A stretch of DNA of 64,000 bases. Origin: Bimuria novae-zelandiae CBS 107.79. Lineage: Eukaryota; Ascomycota; Dothideomycetes; Pleosporales; Didymosphaeriaceae. Shown in pieces: positions 1-12,136 of the stretch. The notes beneath the pieces were generated by a model. It did not search any database, had not been told where the DNA came from, and saw nothing but the letters and a program-made list of their open reading frames with translations. The stretch lies in the NCBI GenBank assembly GCA_010015655.1, contig ML976663.1:1009359-1073358 (forward strand), read 5' to 3'. The position numbers were made by a program, and so were the translations under genes. The first letter of the stretch is position 1; every line of letters starts with the position of its first letter.

Positions 1-306
1 TATATAGTATAATTAAATTAATAAGGTAGCTTATTCAGATCCAAACAATAGATTAATAAATAGGTTAAATATAATAATAGAAGAGACTATCCTTGTGTCT
101 CTATATATATGACCGGTCCTAAGAATCCTAGGTATCCTAAGAATCCCAAAGTCCTATATGCCAAGATACTTCTAGGACGCCTAATATTTCTAGGACGCGT
201 GACTTAGTCACGTAATCCGTGGCTAAGTTAGGAATCTTAGCTTAGTTATATAAATAAGTGCCTATGCCCCGCCTCGCGTTATATTAGGTCTTAATAGATC
301 CTAATA
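1..306 (-). repeat. 3' LTR of R1 (partial)
   Basis: The stretch aligns without gaps to 6364-6669. I count by hand about 27 transitions and 3 transversions, and most transitions show T or A here where the other copy keeps C or G. It ends in CCTAATA where the other copy has CCTAACA, so the canonical TG..CA terminus has itself been mutated. Confidence 0.92.
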
Positions 307-323
307 TTAACCCCCTCCTCTAG
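307..323 (-). other. polypurine tract of R1
   Basis: On the minus strand this is an unbroken purine run with AGGAGGGGG directly in front of the 3' LTR. This is the usual place for the primer of plus-strand DNA synthesis in LTR retrotransposons. Confidence 0.75.
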
Positions 324-3300
324 ACTTAATATCCTTATAAGTTAACTACCTATAAAGCTGCTTTCCTAATCTGCCTAATACTATTATTTATAAGCTAATC
401 GTCTTAAGCAAAATTACGTATTTACTATAGTTACCTATTTATACTATACTAAAAAGTAATTACCTTATTAGTTATTATTATTGCACTTAAAGTGCACAAA
501 TTATGTTTAGTATAGTAATTAAAAGTGTAAGCTAGAGGATATTACTTTACTAAATTATTTAAAAATAGATACTAAGTTAGAAAGGTTAGAAAAGTTAGAG
601 GCTAAAAAGGAGGTAAAACTTTAGGTAAAAGAAGAGCTCGCTTATGTAGCGCTTTTATATACTTATTTAGTATAAGAGAAGATAGCGCGTTTGCGTAATT
701 AGCGTAAGAAGTTACGTTAGAAGGAATAAGAGTTATTTAATTATAGGATATTTATAGTAGATAAGTTAGAGGCCCTAGAGGCTCGCGAGGAACTAGCGTA
801 GGCGATAATATTAGTTAACCTAAATGCTACTTTAGGCGCTAAGGTAATAGACTAGTTTATTATCTAGTTAAAGCCTTCCTCTTCTGCTACGTAGTGTTTA
901 TCTTTAGTATAGTTATATTATAAGTCTCTTTTCCTTTAAAACTTTCTTTTATTACTCTAGTATAGTAGTAGTAATTATAGATCTAGTTTCGTGCCTTTTT
1001 TAGAAGTTACTAGTAGTTCTTGTAAAGTTTAGATTCTAGTTTTTATATATTTTTTAAGTATGGGTATCCTTTCTACTTAACTAACTATTTTTATAAAAAT
1101 TTATTATCTTAGAAGTCTTTTTATTTAATTTCTTTATATCCTAAGAGTATTTTAACTTTAAATTTATTTTCTTCCTCTAGCTAGTAGTAAAAGGTTGTTT
1201 TAACTAGCGTTTTAAGATTTACTAGTTTAAGTTAGTCTATATAAAATACTAGGTGTATTTTTACGTCTAGCGATAGTTCTAATTAGTAGTTAACTAGTAA
1301 TATTTATTTAATAATAAAAAATCGTCTAACTTTAATATAATCTAGTTTCTTGTGCTTTTTTTTTTAGGTTTAAAGATTTTTTGTAAGTAGATATGCTTTA
1401 TCCCCCTTTTTTAGCTAAGGTGCCGTTTTTCTTTTTTAGTTTGTGTAAAAAATACTTTACTATTAAGCTTTTTTAAGGTTCTCTTAGAGATGTGCATATA
1501 TTTTCTTTATAGTTTTTATTATATTTATTACTTCTTCTACCCTAATTATTGTAGGAAGCATTTAATTAAAGAGATATAAGTATCTTTTGTAGTTTATATA
1601 GAATAGTGTAAATCCTGTTACTATTAATATCTTATTGTTGTATGCTAGCTGTGCCATAGGTAGTAGGAAAATCTAGTTATTCTTCTAGTTATTACAGTAG
1701 ATACGTAGGTACGTTTTAATTATCTAGTTTGTACGTTCTGTCTGTCTGTCGGTTTGCGGATAGTATGCTATTAATAGTTTTTATTTTATTTTAATTAGTG
1801 CTATAAGTGTTATCTAGTAGTTTAAGGTAAAGAGTTTGTCTCTATTACTAATAATTATTTTTAGGATGCTATAGTGTTATATAAGTTAATTTAGTATAAG
1901 GAATGTAAGTTCCTTAGCTATAGTTATTTTCTAGCATAGTAGTAATTCTACGTATTTAGTAAATTAATATATAATATTTAGTATTGTATTATAGGTAATT
2001 CCTGTTATAGGATCCTTTAACTTTAGTAGTCTTATAACAAAGTCTATAGCGATGTCTTCCTATAGCGCAACGGGTATTTATATAGCCTGCATTTCTTTAT
2101 ACTTTAGATATGTCGCATGTTTATTCTGTTAGTAATCTATATATTTGCGGATGTAGGTAGTTACTACTTCCTTAATTCCTTTAAAGTTATAGTTCCGCTA
2201 GATGAGTTCTATTATCTTTCTAATCCCTAGGTGTCTGTACACTAGGTTATTATAGTATTACTATATAATTTTTATTTATAGTTTCTTAGATACTTCTGGT
2301 GTAAGTATAAGGAGTTAATTAAGTTTAGCTATTAGTTTTAAAGAACTATTAGGATTCTTTTTTAGTATTATAGAGTATATTTTAACCTTTTTTTATTATT
2401 ATTTATTCTACTAAGAGCGTCTGCTTGTCCGTTTTCTTTACCTAAGGTATATATAATCTTAAACTTATATTATTCTAGCATTTCTAACTATCTTACTTAT
2501 TATTAGGTTAGTTCTTTCGTAGTTATAAAGCGTGTAAAATTCTTATAGTCTATAAAAATTATAAGTTCTAAGTAACTGTGTGCGTAGATTTTCTAATATT
2601 TAATAGCTTTTACTATTATAAGTAGTTCCTTATTATGTACTTTATACTATAATTCTTCTAATATAAACTTGTGTGCGTAGTATATAACTAGGTGCTATTT
2701 ACTATTTTTTTCTTGCTTCGCGCATGCTCTAACTGCTAAATTACTTACGTTTGTCTTAATACGCAAAGGTTTATTATCTTAAAAGTATATAAGGACTAGT
2801 AGCGTAATATATACTTCTTATAATATTTAAAATACTTACTCGCATTCTTTTATATAATTAAAAGGTCTATCTTTTTTTATAAAGTTTGTAAGTAGTAGCG
2901 TAATCCTAGAGTAGTTTATAATAAATTATCTATTAAATCTAATAAATCTTAGGAAGGCTTATACTTCCTTAAAGTTAATAGGTAATTTTTACTTTCTTAC
3001 TTCCTTAATCTTTAAAGGGCTTACTTAAATACCTTTAGTGTTAATAACGTGTCCTAGAAACTCTAATTCCGTGACATAGAATTTATATTTCTTAAGTTTT
3101 AATTATAGGTTAGCGCTATCTAGCGCTTATAGTACTATTTATATATGCTATATATAATCTTTCTCTTGCTTAGAGAATACTAAGATGTCGTTAAGGTAGG
3201 CAACTATAAATATATTAAGGTAGTTTTATAGTATATTATTAATTATTACTTAAAATGTTGCTAGTGCATTAGTAAGTCTAAAAGGCATAACTTAGTACTT

Positions 3301-6232
3301 AAATAGTTTATATCTAGTTCTAAAGGCTATCTTCTACTTATTACCTGCTACTATTTATATAAGGTAGTATTCGTCTTGTAGATTAAATTACGTAAATATC
3401 TTAGCTCGTCCTAGTCTATCTCGAGACTTTTAAATGTTTAGTAGTAGGTATTTATTCTTAATTGTTATGTCGTTTAACCTCCTATAGTTAATATATAGAC
3501 GTTGTGTTCTATTCTTCTTTATAATAAATATTAGGGATAATACTACTAGTAATTCTAACTTATGTATCTATTACTTATTAAGGGCTTTCTTTAGGAATTT
3601 GCGTGTCTATTAGAGTTCCTTTTTACTCTAACTATATAGTGGTCTAAAAGGCGGCGTTTTTCCTTCTTTAAGAATAATGCGGTGATCTTAATATATATGC
3701 TTAGGAAGGGCGTTTACTCCTTTTTCTTCCTAAAATAAATAACTTTATTCTTTATATTTATTAGGAATATTAAGAGGTGTGCTATTCTTTTCGTACTTAC
3801 GCTTTATAATCTAGTAGTTCCTACTAGTGTCTACTAAGTTAATTTTGTATTTATTAACTTTTAATTATAAGACTATATTATTAATAGCTCTCTTATCTAC
3901 TATTATACTTTATTAATGTATAGGCTTTGCTTATAATGCACAGTTGTAGCGTTTAAAAGATAGTTCTTTTTTTTTTTTATTATAGGGTTGTGCTTCCTAG
4001 GGTAATCTTAGAATTACGTCGTAATTAGCTTCCTTAATAACGTCAAGGGTAATTAATTCCTAGTATCTATAAATTATAAGGGTAGTCTTAACCTTGTATT
4101 TAATTGTTGCTTTGCTAGGTATTAGCTATCTATTTGCGATATAGATAGCGTAAAGTATAGCCTTTTTACGTTTATAAAGTCCTACTTTATTAAGTGCATT
4201 TCTTAATATATAACTCTCTTATGCTCCTAAGTCTAGTATAGCTTTTATCTATGTTCTTTTAAGCTATACTAGTAGCTTAATTAATGCCTAACTATTAGTA
4301 GTATTTACTTCTTTAAAGGCGTTTTCCTGCCTAAGCCTAGGTCTAAAAAAGATATTTTCTTTTTAGCTAGCTTTGTAGGTTTAAGGCGTCCTTTATTCTT
4401 TTCTTAGGGCTATTACTAGGTTTTATTTAGGGAAACTTTACTATCTTCTTCCTTTATTACTAATTTAATCCTAAGGGTTATAGTCCCTTTTAGTACGCGA
4501 TTAAACCTATGCTTCTTTTTTTACTCCTAGTGTTCCTTATAGTTAGGATATAAATATATCTGCTATTTGTCTAATACGCACTTTTTATTAACTAGTAGTA
4601 ATATTACCTAGTTTAGGGCCTTATTAAGGTGTAGAAAGTGTCGTGTTTTACGCGTATCTTAGAGGTAAACATTGTAATAGAAGATAGGGTAGTTAAACTA
4701 CTCTTATTTATATTATTAGTATATTTAAGGAAAATAGCTATATTCCTTAGCTTAGTAATAAAAAGTATATTAGTCTTCCCTATAGAGATTCTATCTTATG
4801 GTCTCGTGCGTAGGGTTGCGGTGGTCCAGGTCGTATTATGGTGTGTAGTTTGGGTTTTTGTTTGGGTATTATTCCCTAGGATTGTCTTAGGCGTAGCGAT
4901 AGTCTGCCTATTCACGTTCTACTTTACTAACTAGATCGGGTTAGTAAGCGTGGTAAAATGCTATAGCAAGGTCTTACTATTTAATTACTATAAACCTAAG
5001 GTCTTCTTCCCTAGGTTAGTATTTTTTTAAGAAGTTAAAAATATTTATTATCCTGCTAGTAATAGGTTTACTTTAGCTAGGGTAAGGTATAAGAGGTTTA
5101 GATATTAGTTCCTTCTCCTTTTTCTTTTTATCTAAACCTTTATATGCATCCTCGTAGAGTCGCGCGTTAAGTAACTCTAATTATTTTAATTCTTTATTAT
5201 AGATATTAATTTATTTAATAGCGTTTACTACTTATTATTCTTTATTAGTGGTTTCTTCTTAGTTAATAATTAGTACGTTTAGCTACCTTATAATCTTGTT
5301 CTTAGATCTGCAGTTCTTAGCTATGTGGCCTAGTTTACTACATGTAAAATATTTACGTGTCTCGGTCCCCTGTCGTCGGGTTCTATCTAAGGTACGTAGG
5401 TTAGGCTTTTAGAAGCCTGTGGCCTTTCCTATTCCTTTTTTTAGGTTATTAAACTAGATATCTTTTATAGGTTAAGGTTTATAGTAGTTATATTGCTAGT
5501 AGCGAGGTGCTTTTAGTAGCGTCTTATAGACTATAGGTGCCTATTATCTAAAACTAGTATTTCTTAGGTTTCTACGGAACTCTTTTTATAGAGTAAACTA
5601 CTCCCTATTAATATAGATAGTCTCTTTATATAGTTCTTCTAAGGTCTTTATTTTTATGCTACTATGTAGGAGCTCTTTACGCACGTTACGTTTAAAGCCT
5701 TATTTATATATTATCTTAAGAAATTTATCCTTTTAGTTAAGTTATATAGCTTATTTGCGGAACTTAGCTGCGTATTTAGCTATAAATCTATATTATTAGA
5801 TAGTCTAGATCGCACGTTTAGCAATAGCTATTTTATTAGTAATTTTAAATATTTATTAGAGGCATTTCTTAAAGTTAGCATAGTCTTTAATAATATTAAT
5901 TATATTAGCGTAATTATTAATATAGTCCTCGTCTTCGTTATCGTAGTCTATGTCTAAGTACTTAACTAGGTAAGGATAGATCTACTCTTTAGCGCTTCCT
6001 TGTATATAAGTTATAGTAAAGATAACTTTCTTTTTATCTTTAAAGTCTTAGTTCTAGTTAAAGAAGTAGAGGTCTAGCTGTAAAAGCTAAGTTTTAAGAA
6101 GAGTATAATTATTATTATATAAGTTAGATTTATGTGCCTTGTTCTTGCTATCCCTTATAAGGGTAACGTAGTTGTCTAAAGCTATAGAAGAGGTAGGGGT
6201 CTTAGTAGTATTTATATTAAGGGTGTTTAAAA
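324..6232 (-). pseudogene. gag-pol relic of R1
   Basis: This is a decayed Ty3/gypsy polyprotein on the minus strand. Near 5300-5350 a CCHC zinc knuckle of gag can be read, with the residues C.KLGHIA.NC kept but the first cysteine codon replaced by a tyrosine codon. Reverse transcriptase is recognisable near 3160-3310, including a TNA.ATF stretch and the catalytic box at 3187-3198, which now reads YLND instead of YLDD. In-frame stops occur every few tens of codons. The open frame at 4638-4934 on the plus strand is only the antisense of this relic. Integrase should lie towards 400-2400, but I did not resolve its motifs. Confidence 0.85.
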
Positions 6233-6669
6233 TATTAAGATCTTAAGGGAGTAGCTAATTCTTAAGGGGCTAAGGTTAGTTTTTGGGCAAGAATACTTTA
6301 TAAGATAAGAGAGGATTATAGTAATAGCTTATACTTATTACTAGGGCGTTAGTATTAAAAGTGTATATAGTATAATTAAATTAATAAGGTTGCTTATTTA
6401 GATCTAAATACTAGATTAATAAACAGGTTAAATATAATAATAGAAGAGACTATCCTTGTGTCCCTATATACATGACCCGTCCTAAGAATCCTAGGTGTCT
6501 TAAGAATCCCAAAGTCCTATATGCCAAGATACTTCTGGGACGCCCGATATTTCTAGGACGCGTGACTTGGTCACGTGATCCGTGGCTGAGTTAGGAATCT
6601 TAGCTTGGTCACACGAATAAGTGCCCATGCCCCGCCTCGCGTCATGTTGGGTCTCAACGGATCCTAACA
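6233..6669 (-). repeat. 5' LTR of R1
   Basis: A 437-base LTR whose minus-strand reading starts TGTTAGGATCC. It is less AT-mutated than its partner at 1-306 and keeps a CG-rich patch near 6540-6660. The same terminus is found at 52,044 (R2) and 59,678 (R3). Confidence 0.92.
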
Positions 6670-7180
6670 GTATAGCAGGGACAATTACTATTACTATAGT
6701 ACTATCGCGAGAAGCTTAAAGAATTGCTCTAAGGCTAGCTAAATACTTACCTAGATAAAATGTAGGCTTTCTTATATAATAATTATAATATAAAAGCCTT
6801 ATAAATAACTATCTAGGAGATCCTCGCTAGTGTAAAATAAAATTAAAAAGTAATAATTAAAGTAGTAGCTAAATATAATATAACCCTTATTAAGCATTTT
6901 ACGCTCGCTACTAGCTAGCGTATAAGGTAAAGTAAGTAATAGTATTTAATAAGAGCTCTTGCAACGAGCATATAAGTAATTATAAATATATTTAATTAAA
7001 AGTAAATATACTAGTTTAAGTATTATACTTAGTATAAAAGTTAAAGAGGTAAAGCTTATTACTAGCTATAAACGTAATTAGATATTTTAATTACTTTATC
7101 TATTAGGAAGTAATTAAAGTAGAGCTAATAAAGATATTTATAGTTAATAACATACTATTATATTATACGCTTACCTAAAA
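6670..7180. other. AT-rich relic DNA, unidentified
   Basis: About 500 bases of RIP-type DNA between R1 and the solo LTR. The plus strand weakly resembles the N-terminal helix-turn-helix part of a pogo-like transposase (a stretch around 6780-6900), but with stops. I cannot assign it safely. Confidence 0.35.
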
Positions 7181-7630
7181 TGTTATGAGGCTCTCACACC
7201 TTGTTCTGATCCGGGTTAGGGCGGTAAGGTATCGTGGTGCTTTATAGATTATTTAGTAGTATAAGTTAATGCGACACTTAGCGCAAGGCTAGACAATTTA
7301 ATCTTATAATAAAGTAAAATAACTATTAGTCTGTATATGAGAACGTACTCGCATAGAAGATATATAAGTTAACTACAAGGAGCATAACATAGGAAACCGT
7401 CCTGTTATATATATCCTCCTTGTCCTATAGAATCCCACGATGTCCCATAGCCTGGGACCGTGGGATCCCATGGGATTCCTTGGGACACCACGTGACCCGA
7501 GTCACGTGGTCCTACGGTTGTCCCATGGTCTTGGCATCTGGGACAGCCTGGGACATTACGTAAGCCCGAGGTGGGGCCCGGATGCCGTCATAAGGCTCTC
7601 CGTTCCACCGTCGACTTCTGGACCGTAACA
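7181..7630. repeat. solo LTR S1 (450 bases) with target duplication TAAAA
   Basis: It begins TGTTATGAGG and ends GACCGTAACA, giving the TG..CA ends of an LTR. It is flanked by TAAAA at both 7176-7180 and 7631-7635. A near copy lies at 45,698-46,146 with a different 5-base duplication, which proves two independent insertions. No internal element sequence is present, so this is a solo LTR left by recombination. The right half (about 7430-7625) is GC-balanced and contains an open frame that occurs in both copies; it is LTR sequence, not a gene. Confidence 0.93.
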
Positions 7631-7921
7631 TAAAACTACACTTAGTAATTATAATAAATAACGCTTCTATTTATTAATTAGCTAAAGTTTAATAGCTTTA
7701 TTTAGACGCTAGAGTAGTACTTAAGTACTTACTACTATATTTATTTAATATAAATTTAATTAAGTAAAGCTTTAGGGCGTTAAAGTTATAAATAAATAAA
7801 AACCTCTAGCAGGCACCTATTCTTTAGAATTTTTTATATTTTTTAAATTTAGGCGTGCAAGAGGTTTGCTATAATAACGTATAGGCAAGAAAGTACTTTA
7901 GCTACTTAGGCTAGTAGGTAT
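7631..7921. other. AT-rich spacer, nothing recognised
   Basis: RIP-type DNA between two solo LTRs, continuing the older target sequence of both. It ends in GGTAT (7917-7921), the left target duplication of the next LTR. Confidence 0.5.
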
Positions 7922-8136
7922 TGTGAGGACGAGCTCGGGCTCCTGCATCAAGTGAGTAGATGAGGTAGATTGGCTCTATTTCAGCTACACTACGATGAGG
8001 AGACTGTAGATACATAAGTTCGCAGCGCTTTTATGCGCTCGTCGGAGCGGAACAACTATCTATATAAGGTAACTGCGCTGGGTGCGCGAGCAGCCGCACC
8101 AGGGCGTAAGGCAGTTACGCCTCGTACGCGAGATTA

Positions 8137-11100
8137 CCGTGTCCGTGCACCCAACGATCGGAGTCAACCAACGATCGCTCCGAGCCCTGAGGCCTACTAC
8201 AAAAATGAAGCTGCAGAGTCACGTACAATAGCTAATATCGCGAGATATTTTGGTGGAGTGTTCTGTAGGCCTATGCGAGCAATGTTCTCTATACAATTTA
8301 TCTATATAATGTGGCGGTGCGGCCGCTGCGGGTTGTGTAAGTGCGCGCGGGTGGAGGAGGCGTCGCAGGCTTCGGGAGACTATAAGCACCTATAGCACGA
8401 CGCGTAGGCTTTAGTTTAATTATAAAAGCTTTTAAGGTTATAGACTTACTTTTTTAAGACTATTATAAGGCTTTTATAAAGTTATAAGCTTATTTAGTAA
8501 TAGCTTTAGTAGCTTTTTAAGTATTAATAGCTTAATACTTTTTTACTTTAGTCTACGCGCGCACTTCCTTCTTTTTTACTTATTATTAATACTTTCTTCT
8601 TTAATTTTATCCTTATATAGCTTATTAGTAACTACTAGCTTTTTTATTTTTACTTTTTTTAGCTCTTCCTCCTTTTTCTTTTACTTAGTAACTACTATAC
8701 GGACCCGCGCCTTTTACATAGCTTAAAGAGACTATATTATTACTTTATTATAATACTCTTAGTACTATTATAAGTTTACTTACCTACTAGGTTACTTCTA
8801 ACGCTTCTATTTTAGGTATAGCTATTACTATAAGCTATCTAGTTCGTTATAAAGGAGCTCTACCTAGGTTAATAGGTGGTAGATAGTTTAGCTAAGCTTT
8901 CGCGCACCTGCACTACAAGGATCCTTTACCTCCACGCGCAGTGTAGTGTAAGCTCTGAGCCAATTCTCTGCAGAATAAGCCATAGAACCAGAGGTAACTA
9001 AGCCTGAGTCGGTAGGTGTTGTATAGCGGAATCTATTAAGTATAACGTTAGGGTTTATCGGGCTTATCCCTGTAGTAGTAAAAGCGTTTTGTATAAGTTT
9101 TTTTATAAATATATTTACTTAGGTAGGCTAAAATAAGCTAATAAAGTTATCTTTTATTAATAGTAATAGGCCTTAAAACTTTTAAAGGTAGTTATTAAGC
9201 TTAGAGGCGTACGCGGAGGAGAGTAGCTTAAAATAAATAATATTTAATAGCTATAGTATTTAGGTACTATAAGGGGGTAATACTATAAGTATTAACGTAC
9301 CCCACAGGCGAGTTGCCCACACGAGCGAGTCGCCCACTTTTGCCAAGACCCCATCAAAATACTATCTCTACACTCATGCTAGCCTAATAATCCTAGTTAG
9401 GTGCTTTAAAGGAAGCTCAAGTACAGCTTACGCTCTAAGCTATTAAATAAAATGCGACTCTCTTAATTTAACGCGTTATAGCTATCTATAGGGTGCCCTA
9501 GAAGATACTAGGCAATTAACGCGCTGGACGACCTTTACGCGTTAATACTATACCTAACTTATAGAATCTAGACTAGAATAAAGAGAAGGTAATTATTAAG
9601 TATATACTTAACTTAGTTGCGCGAGGATTTCCCCCTTAGCTTATAGCTATAGCTAATATGGCTAATTCTCTACGCGCTGAGCGCAATTTAGACTAAGTTA
9701 GTATAAACTAGCTTAGTACGTTTGTAAAGCGCTAGGATAAGTTTATAATAAAGTTTAATTGTAAGTATAACTATAAAAGAGCTCTCTGTGGAGATTCTGG
9801 GTTGATACAGGGCTGGTTCGATCTGGTAGCCAATATCAAAGCCAAGTATGGTATCCAGAATGATGACACATACAACTTTAATAAGGTAGGCTTTATAATG
9901 GGCTAGATATCCACCGCACTAGTTGTTATGGCTTTAGAGAGACGAGGACGACCTAAGTTAGTTTAATAGAGTAATTAGGAGTAGATAACGCTTATCTAAG
10001 GTATTAATACTAAAGGATAGGTAATCTTGCCTTTTATTATTATAAAGGCGCGCCAACATCTATTATGCTAGTATAAATTAGGTAATCTACCTTATAATTA
10101 GGTTATTACAGTCTCTAAGAATGGCTGGACAACTAATAAGTTTAGTCTTAACTAGTTAAGGCACTTTAATAAGTATATAAAGAGGAAGGTAATTAGTAAC
10201 TACTAATTACTTATTATTAATAGCTATAAGAGCTACAACTTGCTCGAATTCTAGTAATACTATAAGGATAATAGGATTATTACTCTCTATATGCCTCCAC
10301 ACTTATCGCACCTCCTATAGCTACTTAATGTTAGGTGTTTTGCGCCGCTAAAGAAGGCGTATAGGCGCTAAGCTAAATAGCTTATAAGGAACTATATTAC
10401 GTATATCACTAAACTAGAGTTCTTACCCTACTTTAAGCGCGCCTTTAATGCGGTAATTACTCTTAGTAATATCTAAGGAGGGTTCTAAGGCGCTAGATTA
10501 GTCCTATTTACGCTAAAACAGGTTATATTATGCCTTAATATAAAGTTACGCACTCTATTACTACTACTACTTAATAATAGTCTTTAGTAGTCGCAAACCC
10601 CTAGTAATACCTTAGAATTAGGGTTATAATTAATACTTATAAAGTTAAGAATTTAAAGGCATATAAATAGCTTACTAACATTTATAGTTAAGGCGTTTAA
10701 AAAAGTTTTAAAGGGGGTAGTAATTATTACGTATAAGCTAGTGTTAGCGTAATAAAAGATAGTTAAGCTTAAAGTAGTAAATAAGGCTACTACATAATGT
10801 AAATTATATAAAAGAAAGCGGATCTAGGCAGAAGGGACCTTAATAATTAATAACGGCGCTTGTCTAAGTGCTCTAGGGGACTTTAGGGCGCATAGTGATG
10901 GGAAGAAGGCAAAGAAGCAGGTGCGCGCTAAGGTGGGTAAACTATCTTAAAGACGCTGTAGACTATGCTAATAAGCTAGGCATAACGCGCGAACATGTAA
11001 GGAGGCTATAGAAGTTAACTTTATGTAGTATTTTATATAATTTTGTATTAAATAGAGCCAATTCGCGCCATTTTGTGCCATAATAGGTGTGGTTTTGGTG

Positions 11101-12136
11101 GGGTATTGGCAAAAGTGGGCGACTCGCCCGTGTGGGCGACTCGCCTGTGGGGTACGTTATTTAATTCTAATTATAGTAATTAATAAAATCCTGCGTTAGG
11201 TAACTTTTATAGCTATTTACTATTAAAAGCCTATAACTTTAACGCGCCTTTACTTTAGTATAATAGTTAAATACCTACTTAAGTTAAGCTAATCTAATCT
11301 TATTATTTATCTAGCCTATAAGTAAAGAAGCTACGTAAATTAAATATATTTCTACTTTAATATTAGCTACTTAATAACTCTAAATTATAAAGTTTTTTAA
11401 CGTAAATATAATACTTAAAAGTAGTATAGTACTATTCGCGCAGACTGCTACTAATAGGCTTACTTACTTATATAAGCTATTTTAATAAACTTGTCTAACC
11501 TCCTTCTTTTCATATTAATATTTACTAAAGATATATTTTAATCTTTTTAGTAGCCTAATTATAAAGCCCTTTTTATCTATATTATATATGTGCGCTAGCT
11601 TAATGTCGTACTTAGTTATTTTTTACTATAGGATATTAAAGTATAGCTTATACTTATACCTAGACTTAGCATTATAGTAATTAAAGTCTATAGCTATTAT
11701 TTATTAAGCTATAACGTGGTCGCGATAATAGTACAAGAAATATATAACCTAGCTTTTAAAATAAGATTTCTAGGCTACTCTAGACACGAAATTTTATACT
11801 ATAGTTTTTATAAGTAGTAAGCAGCGCGTAAAGAGCAGTTTTATATACTATATAAAATCCTCTTCTTATTATAGAGTAAGCTTATATTATTATTTATTAG
11901 TAACGTGTTAAGGGACCTACACACTATAGTGCGCGCGTAATAAAGTATTATAATTAATACTATACTTAAATATAATTTTTATATATATAAGTTTATTACC
12001 TAAATTTAATTTACAAATCTTTAAAAGCGCATTATTAATTCCTAGCATAGTTATTAAGCTATTACGCGTTAAAATTTAGTATAAATATTATGCCCTAATT
12101 GTTAGTTAACTCCGATCGTTGGGTGCACGGACACGG
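8137..12136 (-). mobile_element. P2: pogo-like DNA transposon relic, interrupted by P1
   Basis: Inverted ends starting CCGTGTCCGTGCACCCAACG lie at 8137 and, reversed, at 12,136, each flanked by a TA duplication (8135-8136 and 12,137-12,138). Without the nested P1 the element is about 2.1 kb, a usual size for Tc1/mariner-pogo elements. On the minus strand a transposase relic runs from about 12,000 to 8400. Near 11,550-11,600 it reads YNIDKKGF, matching the 'YN.DE.GF' box around the first catalytic aspartate, and near 8560-8720 it ends in a lysine/glutamate-rich tail typical of fungal pogo transposases. It has many stops and is inactive. Confidence 0.8.
9295..11157 (+). mobile_element. P1: Fot1-like (pogo) DNA transposon relic nested in P2
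   Basis: A 1863-base element with long inverted ends (ACGTACCCCACAGG...), flanked by TA at 9293-9294 and 11,158-11,159. Each end holds two tandem 17-base repeats (9304-9320 and 9321-9337; mirrored at 11,115-11,131 and 11,132-11,148), followed by a TGCCAA.ACCCCA block. The plus strand encodes a transposase relic of the DDE_1/CENP-B-like type: near 9790-9905 it reads GWFDLV, then YGIQ, then YNFN.VGF.MG. The first catalytic aspartate (normally DE.GF) now reads N. Further motifs follow near 10,280-10,340. The 9783-9900 stretch is oddly free of RIP. Confidence 0.9.

Larger units (their letters stand above)
1..6669 (-). mobile_element. R1: RIP-mutated Ty3/gypsy LTR retrotransposon, left end outside the window
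   Basis: This is a gypsy-type element read on the minus strand. Its 5' LTR is at 6233-6669 and its 3' LTR at 1-306, cut by the window edge; position 1 matches 6364, and the two copies align from there without gaps. The polypurine tract lies at 307-323 (minus strand), next to the 3' LTR. The base after the right LTR begins a probable target duplication GTATA (6670-6674); its partner lies outside. Between the LTRs, degraded gag and pol can be followed only as fragments broken by stops. The same family occurs at 44,854-52,044 (R2) and 59,678-64,000 (R3). No intact reading frame remains, so the copy should not move by itself. Confidence 0.93.

Noticed and set aside
4638..4934. 98-residue plus-strand frame
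   Set aside because: It is antisense to the gag-pol relic of R1, with low-complexity hydrophobic composition caused by AT-rich DNA.
7440..7628. 62-residue frame
   Set aside because: It lies wholly in solo LTR S1, and a matching frame occurs in S2; it reflects LTR sequence.
8033..8395. 120-residue frame in GC-balanced DNA with CGRCGLCKC
   Set aside because: It crosses the junction between LTR D and the end of P2, so it arose by insertion and is not a gene.
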